Below, in pieces: positions 56,630 to 64,000 of a stretch of DNA of 64,000 bases. Each line of letters opens with the position of its first letter. The stretch's first letter is position 1. Location: contig JAQGMG010000002.1 of assembly GCA_028292485.1 (NCBI GenBank), positions 62,001 to 126,000 on the forward strand, written 5' to 3'. The notes beneath the pieces are model-generated. The model saw nothing but the letters and a program-made list of their open reading frames with translations. It ran no database searches and was not told where the DNA came from. The stretch is from Rhodocyclales bacterium. Its GTDB lineage: Bacteria > Pseudomonadota > Gammaproteobacteria > Burkholderiales > Rhodocyclaceae. The position numbers and the translations under genes were made by a program.

Positions 56630-57358
56630 TCAGTTGATCGCGCCAATAAAACTCTGCAACTCGGGCGTCTGCGGGTTGGCGAAGAGCTCTTTCGGGTCGC
56701 CGCTCTCGTGCACCTTGCCCTGGTACATGAACACCAGCTTGTTGCCGACGTCGCGGGCGAAGCGCATTTCGTGCGTGACCATGATCAGGGTCATGCCTTC
56801 CACCGCAAGCTGTTTCACGACGGCGAGCACTTCGTTGACGAGCTCCGGGTCGAGCGCCGAAGTGATTTCGTCGCAGAGCATTACCTTGGGCTGCATGGCG
56901 AGCGCGCGTGCAATGGCGACACGTTGCTGCTGCCCGCCGGATAACTGATCGGGATAGGCGTCGAACTTCTCGGCAAGGCCGACCTTGGCAAGCATGGCCT
57001 TGGCGATTGGCTCGCAATCGGCACGGCTCATCTTCTTCACCACTTGCGGCGCGAGCATGACGTTCTCGCCGACTTTCAGATGCGGAAAGAGATTGAACTG
57101 CTGGAATACCATGCCGACTTTCTGACGTAGCGCACGCAGATCCGTCTGGCCAGCGGTGAGCTTTTCGCCATCGACTTCGATCTGGCCATCGTCGATGGAT
57201 TCCAGTCCGTTGATGGAGCGCAGCAGCGTGCTCTTGCCCGAACCGCTGCGACCGATGATGGCGACCACTTCTCCCGCGCCGATGCGCAGGTCGATGCCCT
57301 TGAGCACGTGGTTGCTACCGAAGTGCTTGTGTACCGCGTCAATGCGAACTAGATCCAC
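56630..57358 (-). CDS. Polar amino acid-type ABC transporter ATP-binding protein (GlnQ-like), probable GTG start
   Basis: IIGRSGSGKSTLLRSINGLE, FQQFNLFPHLKVGENV, LSGGQQQRVAIARALAMQPKVMLCDEITSALDPELVNEVL. Confidence 0.9.
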   Translation of the reverse strand: MDLVRIDAVHKHFGSNHVLKGIDLRIGAGEVVAIIGRSGSGKSTLLRSINGLESIDDGQIEVDGEKLTAGQTDLRALRQKVGMVFQQFNLFPHLKVGENVMLAPQVVKKMSRADCEPIAKAMLAKVGLAEKFDAYPDQLSGGQQQRVAIARALAMQPKVMLCDEITSALDPELVNEVLAVVKQLAVEGMTLIMVTHEMRFARDVGNKLVFMYQGKVHESGDPKELFANPQTPELQSFIGAIN

Positions 57359-57998
57359 GATATTTCCTTTCGAGACGCATCGCGAAGTGCGACAGCGGGT
57401 AGCAGAGAATGAAGTAGCCGACGGCAACGAGACCGAAGACGAGGAAGGGTTTGAAGGTCGCGTTGGCAAGCATGCCGCCGGTCTTGGTCAGCTCGGCAAA
57501 GCCGATGATGGAAGCGACCGATGTGCCTTTCACGACTTGAACTGAAAAGCCTACCGTCGGTGCGATGGCGATGCGCAGCGCCTGCGGCAGTACGACGTAG
57601 CGCATTTGCTCGACCCAGCTCATGGCGAGGCTCGATGAAGCCTCCCACTGACCTTTAGGAATCGCTTCGACGCAACCACGCCAGATCTCGGCGAGGTAGG
57701 CGCTGGTGAATAGCGTCAGGCCGATAGCGGCCGCAAGCCATGCCGGCACGTCGATGCCCATCAGCGAGATGCCGAAGAACACAAGGAACAGCTGCATGAG
57801 CAAGGGCGTGCCCTGGAATAGCTCGATGTAGCCCTTCATCGCTTTCTGCAGCCACGGGAAGCGGCCGATGCGTGCAGTCAGCACCAGCAAGCCGACCGCG
57901 CCACCGAGCAGGAAGGCTGTGAGCGACAAACCGACAGTCCACTCCAGTCCGGTGATGAGGTTGCGGATGATGTCCCACAGGGTGAACTCGGTCATCAT
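57339..57998 (-). CDS. Polar amino acid-type ABC transporter permease
   Basis: ELFQGTPLLMQLFLVFFG, EIWRGCVEAIPKGQWEASSSLAMSWVEQMRYVVLPQALR. Confidence 0.9.
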   Translation of the reverse strand: MMTEFTLWDIIRNLITGLEWTVGLSLTAFLLGGAVGLLVLTARIGRFPWLQKAMKGYIELFQGTPLLMQLFLVFFGISLMGIDVPAWLAAAIGLTLFTSAYLAEIWRGCVEAIPKGQWEASSSLAMSWVEQMRYVVLPQALRIAIAPTVGFSVQVVKGTSVASIIGFAELTKTGGMLANATFKPFLVFGLVAVGYFILCYPLSHFAMRLERKYRGSSSH

Positions 57999-58666
57999 GT
58001 CGTCTTCCTCCCGTTCACGAAGTGGCTGCCGAACTTGTTGAGCAGCCAGCGTACGCAGAAGGCGAGGACCAGATACATCAGCGCGACGGTGATGTAGGTC
58101 TCGAAGGCGCGGAAGTTACGCGACTGGATGAAGTTGGCCGCGTAGGTCAGCTCTGTTGCAGAAATCTGCGAACACACCGACGATCCCAGCATGACAATGA
58201 CAACCTGGCTGGTCAGCGCCGGCCAGACCTTTTGCAGGGCAGGGCGCAGCACGATGTGACGGAAGATCTGAGCGCGTGTCATTGCCAGCGAAGACGCAGC
58301 CTCGATCTGGCCGCGCGGTATCGCCTGGATGCCGGCGCGAATGATCTCGGTGGAGTAAGCGCCGAGGTTCACCACCATGGCGATGATCGCCGCCGTCCAT
58401 TCGTCCAGCTTCACACCGAGCGCAGGCAGGCCGAAGAAGATGAAGAACAGCTGGACGAGGAAGGGTGTGTTGCGTATGGCTTCGACATAGACTGTGAAGA
58501 TCTTGTCGAAGGGCTTGATCTTCCAGGCGCGAGACACCGCACCCAGCGTTCCGAGGCTTACGCCCAACGTCGCGCCGACGGCGATGAGGCCGAGGGTGTG
58601 CAACGCGCCGGTCGCGAGCTGCTCGCGGTATTCCCATACGGCGATGAAGTCAAAGTGATAGGCCAT
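57995..58666 (-). CDS. Polar amino acid-type ABC transporter permease
   Basis: EAIRNTPFLVQLFFIFFGLP, EIIRAGIQAIPRGQIEAASSLAMTRAQIFRHIVLRPAL; 4-nt overlap with next gene. Confidence 0.9.
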   Translation of the reverse strand: MAYHFDFIAVWEYREQLATGALHTLGLIAVGATLGVSLGTLGAVSRAWKIKPFDKIFTVYVEAIRNTPFLVQLFFIFFGLPALGVKLDEWTAAIIAMVVNLGAYSTEIIRAGIQAIPRGQIEAASSLAMTRAQIFRHIVLRPALQKVWPALTSQVVIVMLGSSVCSQISATELTYAANFIQSRNFRAFETYITVALMYLVLAFCVRWLLNKFGSHFVNGRKTT

Positions 58667-58703
58667 GGGCCCTCCCTGGGTTATTGATTGATGCGCGTTG
58701 CCG

Positions 58704-58832
58704 TTCCCTCTCCCTGAGGGAGAGGGTGCCCCGTCAGGGGCCGGAGAGGGGGGAGAGCGGAGTCCGTCATCGACTCAGCATTTCCCCCTCTCCCGCCGCG
58801 TTGCGGCACCCTCCCCCTCAGGGGGAGGGAAC
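58704..58832. repeat. CCCTCTCCC double-hairpin palindromic element
   Basis: CCGTTCCCTCTCCCTGAGGGAGAGGGTGCCCCGTCAGGGGCCGGAGAGG..CCCCCTCTCCCGCCGCGTTGCGGCACCCTCCCCCTCAGGGGGAGGGAAC. Confidence 0.82.
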
Positions 58833-58849
58833 TTCGGCGCCTGTCCCGG

Positions 58850-59647
58850 CTACAACCCCGCTGTCAGCGGATGCTTCAGCCACTTCATCGATACCTTGTT
58901 GAGGTCGCCATTCTTCTTCGACTTGGCGATGATCTCGTTCACCTTGGCGACAAGCGTGGCTTCACCTTTGTTGATACCCACATAGCATGGCGAGTTCTTG
59001 ATGATGAATTTCGTCAGCACGTCGCGCTTGTCGGTGCGCTCATCCACGGCGGAGGCGACCACGTTGCCGGTGGCGATCAACTGCGTCTGGCCGGAGAGGT
59101 AAGCGGAGATTGTCGAGTTGTTGTCTTCGAAGCGCTTGAGCGTGGCGGTAGGCGGGGCGATCTTGGTGAGCTCCAGGTCTTCCACCGAGCCGCGTGTGAC
59201 GGCGATGGTCTTGCCGGCGAGATCGGCAGCGCTTTCAACCTTGATGTCAGCAGGGCCGAACACGCCGTTGAAGAATGGTGCGTATGCATCGGAGAAGTCG
59301 ATGACCTTCTCGCGGTCGGTATTCTTGCCGAGGCTGGAGATCACCAGATCGGCCTTGCCGGTGGTGATGTAGGGAATGCGGTTGGTACTCGTTACCGGAA
59401 TCAGTTCGAGCTTGACGCCCAGGTCCTTGGCGATGAGTGCTGCTGTGTCAATGTCATAACCCTGCGGTTTCATGTCGGTGCCGACTGTGCCGAAAGGCGG
59501 GAAATCCTGCGGCACGGCGACACGGATCACGCCGCTCTTCTTGATGTTTTCGAGTACATCGGCGTGCGCGAGCTGCGTTGCAAAGAGGCCCACTGAAAGC
59601 AGGGCTGTTGCGAGGGTGCGGCCAAGGGGAAAAGCGTGCGATTTCAT
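58850..59647 (-). CDS. Extracellular solute-binding protein family 3
   Basis: MKSHAFPLGRTLATALLSVGLFATQLAHA signal; SGVIRVAVPQDFPPFGTVGTDMKPQGYDIDTAALIAKDLGVKLELIPVTSTNRIPYI. Confidence 0.88.
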   Translation of the reverse strand: MKSHAFPLGRTLATALLSVGLFATQLAHADVLENIKKSGVIRVAVPQDFPPFGTVGTDMKPQGYDIDTAALIAKDLGVKLELIPVTSTNRIPYITTGKADLVISSLGKNTDREKVIDFSDAYAPFFNGVFGPADIKVESAADLAGKTIAVTRGSVEDLELTKIAPPTATLKRFEDNNSTISAYLSGQTQLIATGNVVASAVDERTDKRDVLTKFIIKNSPCYVGINKGEATLVAKVNEIIAKSKKNGDLNKVSMKWLKHPLTAGL

Positions 59648-59678
59648 GTAAGGCTCCTTGCAAACTGTGCCCTGTGGA

Positions 59679-60361
59679 TCAGGGCGTTTCAAAATCGATG
59701 TTGATGCGCGCGGCGGCACGCACCAGGTGAATGCGCATGGCGGCATGTGCAGCGTCAGCATCGCGTGCCGTGATTGCATCGAGCACGACGCGGTGTTCGT
59801 CAGCCGGTGCCCATATGCCTGCCGGGTCTGCCCAGTCAGCGAAGGGCAGGCGCAGGCTGTAGCCGATCGGCGCTTCAAGTGCGGTGATGGCGGCGGTGAG
59901 CATGGGGTTGGCCGAGGCGGTGGCAATGGCGAGGTGAAAGTCGAGGTCGGCATCGGCCGCGGCGACGAGGTCCATCGCCTGCAAGGCTGTCTGCATGCGC
60001 GTTTGCGTGGCATGCAGCGCATCGATGTCAGCAGCGCTGGCACTGCGCGCCATGAGTGCGGCGGCAGCCGGTTCGATGATGCTGCGGAACTGGAAGACGG
60101 CATGCGGCGGCATGTCCAGCGGTCCCATCGGTAGCTCGCTGCTGGCTGCACGGCCAGCCGTGACGAATACGCCCTTGCCGGGCTGTGAGCGCACTAGCCC
60201 GAGTGCTTCAAGCATTGACACCGCTTCGCGCAGCACGGTGCGGCTGATGCCCAGCGTGGTCGACAAGTCGCGCTGACCGGCAAGGGCGCGCCCGGTGGGT
60301 ACTGGCCTTCATGTATCTGCCGCTGCAAAGTCTGTGCGGCAAAGCTGGACAGTCGTGTCAT
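59679..60361 (-). pseudogene. GntR/FCD-family regulator with an apparent single-base frameshift near 60276-60281
   Basis: N-terminus MTRLSSFAAQTLQRQIHEGQYPPGAPLP in one frame, then (G)QRDLSTTLGISRTVLREAVSMLEALGLVRSQPGKGVFV in another. Confidence 0.72.
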
Positions 60362-60615
60362 GCCATATACCCAGCGCGTCGTTGCACCGTTCAAGCCGCC
60401 TTCATTGGCAGGCCATGGTTCGACCGGTCTAGCCGGTCAGACCAGCTAAGCAGAGCGCATGCCATTGCCAGGAGGCATTTGTAAAAAAGGCGCGACATTA
60501 CGATTGGCGCGGTCTGGCCGATGGCGGAAATGCTTATGGAATATTTGTTTGGCTATATCGCGGGCACCATGACATAGGTGCTGGCACATATACGGTGCGA
60601 ATGCCGCCGAGGAAA

Positions 60616-60701
60616 GTAGGGCGCAGTGCCAACTGCGCCGTCGGGCTTGGGTCGCAGGTGTTCAAATGGAGGCGCCACGGCGCAGTTGGCACTGCGCCCA
60701 A
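60616..60701. repeat. GTAGGGCGCAGTGCCAACTGCGCC REP-like inverted pair
   Basis: GTAGGGCGCAGTGCCAACTGCGCCG..CGGCGCAGTTGGCACTGCGCCC. Confidence 0.8.
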
Positions 60702-60875
60702 CGTGGATTCAAGGCACGCGCATTGCGCCTTTCCCATGGCCGGCGGGCCTGTGCATCCACGCCTGGCGCCAAGTCGTAAAGACGGCGTAACGCCGCTTGA
60801 GGCAAAATAGCGGATTGCCGCAACGATTGAATAGCCCGGGATTCAGCCAAAGCTGCGTCCGAGCGCTGGAGACTT

Positions 60876-61865
60876 ATGAATTCATCCACAGACAACAAGC
60901 TGATTTCCGTGCGCGTGCGCAGTTTTATCATCGAGGCCGAGGGCGTGCGCAGCATCGACCTGATCGCAGCCGATGGCGAGAAACTGCCGTCCTGGACCCC
61001 CGGCGCGCACATCGAGGTGCTGCTGCCTGGCGGGCTGGCACGCCACTATTCGCTATTCAACGGGCCGGAAGACACGGATTGCTACCGCATCGCGGTCAAG
61101 CTCGAACCGACCTCCCGCGGCGGCTCGTCTGCCCTGCACGATTTCGCCATCGGCGACACAGTGCAGATCAGCGCGCCGCGCAACCTGTTCCCGCTCGATG
61201 CCAAGGCCAAGCGGCACGTGCTCATTGCCGGTGGCATCGGCATCACGCCGATTCTCTCCATGTTCCGCGCTCTCATTGCTGCGGGCAGCGACGTGACACT
61301 CCATTATTTCGCACGCGCCCGCGGTTACGCGGCCTTTGCCGCCTGGCTCGAGCAGCACCCGGCTGCAGGGCGCATTCATTGCCATTTCGGTCTCGACGAA
61401 GCCGCCACGCGCACGCGCATGCACGAGGTGCTCGCTGGCCAGGCAGTCGCCGCGACCGATGCACTCTATGTCTGTGGCCCGACACCGCTGATGGAGCTGG
61501 CCACCACTGAAGCGCTCAACTCGGGCTGGCCGAGCAAAGCGATCTACCGCGAGTCGTTCGGCGCGCCAGCGGTGTCGGAAGCGCAGCACGACACAGAGAA
61601 GTCATTCGAGGTCTTCTTCCAGCGCAGTGGCAAGAGCTGCATGGTTGCACCGGGCCAGACCATCGTTGCCGCCGCCGCGCACATCGGCATCACCTTCTGC
61701 ACCTCATGCGAGCAAGGCTTCTGCGGCACCTGTTTGACCAATGTCATCGAGGGCGAGATCGATCACCGCGACGGCTATCTCACCAAGGCCGAACAGGCCA
61801 AGGGTGATCAGATGATGCCGTGCATCTCGCGCTGCCGCAGCAAGAAACTGGTGCTGGACGTGTAA
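60876..61865 (+). CDS. PDR/VanB-type oxidoreductase (second copy)
   Basis: RHYSLFNGPEDTDCYRIAVKLEPTSRGGS, VLIAGGIGITPILSM, YVCGPTPLMELA, CEQGFCGTCLTNVIEGEIDHRDGYLTKAE. Confidence 0.88.
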   Translation: MNSSTDNKLISVRVRSFIIEAEGVRSIDLIAADGEKLPSWTPGAHIEVLLPGGLARHYSLFNGPEDTDCYRIAVKLEPTSRGGSSALHDFAIGDTVQISAPRNLFPLDAKAKRHVLIAGGIGITPILSMFRALIAAGSDVTLHYFARARGYAAFAAWLEQHPAAGRIHCHFGLDEAATRTRMHEVLAGQAVAATDALYVCGPTPLMELATTEALNSGWPSKAIYRESFGAPAVSEAQHDTEKSFEVFFQRSGKSCMVAPGQTIVAAAAHIGITFCTSCEQGFCGTCLTNVIEGEIDHRDGYLTKAEQAKGDQMMPCISRCRSKKLVLDV

Positions 61866-61961
61866 CGCGATGTAATTGGTTACGACCTGACTGTGACTCA
61901 CGAGGCTGAATCTCAGCCAGGTCGATGTAGGGCGCAATGAAAACTGCGCCGTTTCTGAACG

Positions 61962-62855
61962 CTACTTTCCTACATTCAGAAACGGTATCGGCGCGCCCGC
62001 GTAGATCGCTGTCGGAAGGGCGCCGTTCCACTTCTCGGCCTTGATCTTCTCGACCTCGATGCGGCGCAGTTCGAGCACGTCCTTGTTCTGTGCCAGTGCT
62101 GCGTTCTGCGCGCGCAGGGCCTCGGCCTGCGCCTTGGCAATGGTCAGATTGGCATAGGCTTCGCCATCGGCCTGTGCCTTGCGGGCGTTGGCTTCTGCTT
62201 CGGCAATGGCGACCTTCTGTTTCTGCTCGGCTTCCACCGTCTTGAGCTTGTTGTCTGCGGCAAGCCGCAGTTGCTCCTGCGTCACCTTGTCGTTGATGGC
62301 GTGCATGTACGAGTCGGAGAATGCGAAGTTGCGCATGTCTATATTGATGACCTGCGCGCCGTAGAGTGCCAGCTTGTCGCGCAAGGCTGCGTTGATGTCG
62401 CTAGATACCTTGGCGCGCTGCGCGATCAGGTCGGGCGCCGTATATTTGGCGGTTACGGCCTTGAATATTTCTTGCGTCGCAGTCTGGACATATGACGACA
62501 GATTGCCGTCGTGCGAATACTTCTCGAACACTTCGGTGACGCGATCCGTGGCAATGCTGTAGCGCACCGTCATACTGACCTTCACTGGTTGCGTATCGCT
62601 GGTACTGCCTTCGGCCCCTTCGATATCGGCCGTCTCGGCGCGGATGCTGAAGTTCGAGAGCTTGCGCCAAGGTGGCAACACTGCCAGCCCCTCACCCTCG
62701 ATGCCAACGATCTTGCCGAACTGCGTGACCACCCCCCGGCTGCCGGTTGGCACCGAGTAAAACGGCCAGATGGCATAGACAGCAACCAAGACTACGATGC
62801 CGATGAAGACGCGTTTCAATAGCCCGTTTGGCATTGTCACATTCCCGAGTTCCAT
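61962..62855 (-). CDS. SPFH/prohibitin-family membrane protein
   Basis: N-terminal TM then FYSVPTGSRGVVTQFGKIVGIEGEGLAVLPPWRKL..LRDKLALYGAQVINIDMRNFAFSDSYMHAINDKVTQEQ. Confidence 0.87.
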   Translation of the reverse strand: MELGNVTMPNGLLKRVFIGIVVLVAVYAIWPFYSVPTGSRGVVTQFGKIVGIEGEGLAVLPPWRKLSNFSIRAETADIEGAEGSTSDTQPVKVSMTVRYSIATDRVTEVFEKYSHDGNLSSYVQTATQEIFKAVTAKYTAPDLIAQRAKVSSDINAALRDKLALYGAQVINIDMRNFAFSDSYMHAINDKVTQEQLRLAADNKLKTVEAEQKQKVAIAEAEANARKAQADGEAYANLTIAKAQAEALRAQNAALAQNKDVLELRRIEVEKIKAEKWNGALPTAIYAGAPIPFLNVGK

Positions 62856-63120
62856 GCTTTACCTTTCGCTAGATTGCGGTGCAGGGGAGACCCCAGCCCC
62901 GTTTGCATTGCCGACGCGTCGAGAGTTGCCGTGCGCAGGACAGCCCTCAGCTTGGCATACATGCATCGGGAATAGTAGCGCGCGGATCAGCCCGGCGGCG
63001 ACGAGAGTCTGTGCGAGCAGGCCGATGTTTCATGGCATCGCCCGGAGACAGCCCGACCTTTGGTTCATGGCGTGGTATCCGGCTGCGAAAGCCAGGACTT
63101 CCAATTGCCAGCCATTGGCA

Positions 63121-63567
63121 TCAACGGATAGCCCAAGCTATCAAGGCCGAGATGACCGCCAGTACCAGAGTGGAATATCCGAGCGTTGTCAGATTGGTTT
63201 GAACCTCGGTGCTGATAACGGCTTCGGATGGATGTGCAGGGTCATAACGGACTGACAAATCAGGACTGCGTTTAAGCGCATCTACAATCATTCTGTGCTT
63301 CGTGTCATCGCGGCCATCGCCGTAACCAAATGCGTAGCGATCCGAACGGTATGTGACACCGCGCACGACATATGAATACTCGATTTTCAACTGCCAGCTA
63401 CTGGTGTCATCCACTTGAGTGCCAAGGACTTCCACCACTTCGCATCGTTCGAGATGGCCGTCAGTGGCGGGCCAGCTGCCTGCACGGATTGCATCGCGTT
63501 CCATCTTGCGGCCGGCATAAACCAGTCCGATGCCGGCCAGAACAAATATCACAACGAATGGAATCAT
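63121..63567 (-). CDS. DUF3592-like membrane protein
   Basis: Two TM; SWPATDGHLERCEVVEV..YSYVVRGVTYRSDRYAFG..LSVRYDPAHPSEAVI. Confidence 0.7.
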   Translation of the reverse strand: MIPFVVIFVLAGIGLVYAGRKMERDAIRAGSWPATDGHLERCEVVEVLGTQVDDTSSWQLKIEYSYVVRGVTYRSDRYAFGYGDGRDDTKHRMIVDALKRSPDLSVRYDPAHPSEAVISTEVQTNLTTLGYSTLVLAVISALIAWAIR

Positions 63568-63607
63568 GGTTGCCTCCAGGGACTGTGCGACGATGTGAAA
63601 TCGGGAG

Positions 63608-63967
63608 CTAGACCGCGCTTGCCGTACCCGGGGCAGTGAGTGTCGTTGGATTGCCCAGGGAAGCATTGAAGGCAACTGCTTTCTTGACCAGCTCGATTAC
63701 CGTTGAACGCTTCAGCGATGTTAGCTCCACGATCTCCAGGGTAGCCATTTTGTATTTGCCACCAGGCTTCAGACGAGGCTCGATGTCCCGCAGACGTCGG
63801 CCTCGCCAGAACCCGAAGAGAACGCGCTCTTCTTCAGCGCGGATGAGGAGGACGGGCCCGTTTGAGAAGTACACCAGGTGTCCCCATTTGATGACCTCTT
63901 CAAGTGCCGTGGTCTCGAGGACAGCTGAGCGCAGCGCTGTCGTATAGCGTTGCTGCCAATCGCTCAA
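63608..63967 (-). CDS. DUF1801-like protein
   Basis: EEVIKWGHLVYFSNGPVLLIRAEEERVLFGFWRGRRLRDIEPRLKPGGKYKMATLEI. Confidence 0.65.
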   Translation of the reverse strand: MSDWQQRYTTALRSAVLETTALEEVIKWGHLVYFSNGPVLLIRAEEERVLFGFWRGRRLRDIEPRLKPGGKYKMATLEIVELTSLKRSTVIELVKKAVAFNASLGNPTTLTAPGTASAV

Positions 63968-64000
63968 TGACGCGACATAGGCTTCCGGGCTCTCCGCTGG

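Noticed and set aside
1-64000. tRNA, rRNA, toxin-antitoxin or anti-phage defence systems
   Set aside because: None could be recognised by eye; a tRNAscan/Infernal/DefenseFinder run would be needed to exclude them.

Overview
GC-rich proteobacterial chromosomal window (betaproteobacterial-looking by protein style; not proven) dominated by catabolism and uptake of purines, pyrimidines and other N-heterocycles. Left part: nucleoside-type ABC ATPase (partial), xdhC-xdhB-xdhA, a guanine-deaminase-like enzyme, a BMP-family binding protein, an adenine/adenosine deaminase and a Tsx-like porin. A long minus-strand cluster (about 21.4 to 9.9 kb) combines an NMT1-type ABC transporter, two tandem Rieske oxygenases, an isopenicillin-N-synthase-like 2OG-Fe(II) oxygenase, an 8-oxoguanine-deaminase-like amidohydrolase and a PDR/VanB-type reductase; it is the best candidate for an undescribed modified-purine oxidation pathway. 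Further right: allA and allantoicase with a GntR regulator, two more BMP-family binding proteins, an NCS2-type permease, a biuret-hydrolase-like cysteine hydrolase, DUF1989 with a small RHH-like ORF missing from the ORF track, and a second candidate pathway (43.6-56.4 kb) around a ring-opening amidohydrolase (barbiturase/cyanuric acid hydrolase family). The right end has a polar amino-acid-type ABC transporter, a frameshifted GntR gene, a second PDR reductase, an SPFH protein and small DUFs. The window is also unusually rich in palindromic repeats: several GTAG-type REP families with two RAYT transposases each flanked by its own REP family, dRS3-like ATTCCC..GGGAAT pairs, a CCCTCTCCC double-hairpin family with compensatory stem changes (one copy is in-frame inside xdhC), and a MITE-like element. 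All functional calls are from reading motifs by eye; no searches were run.
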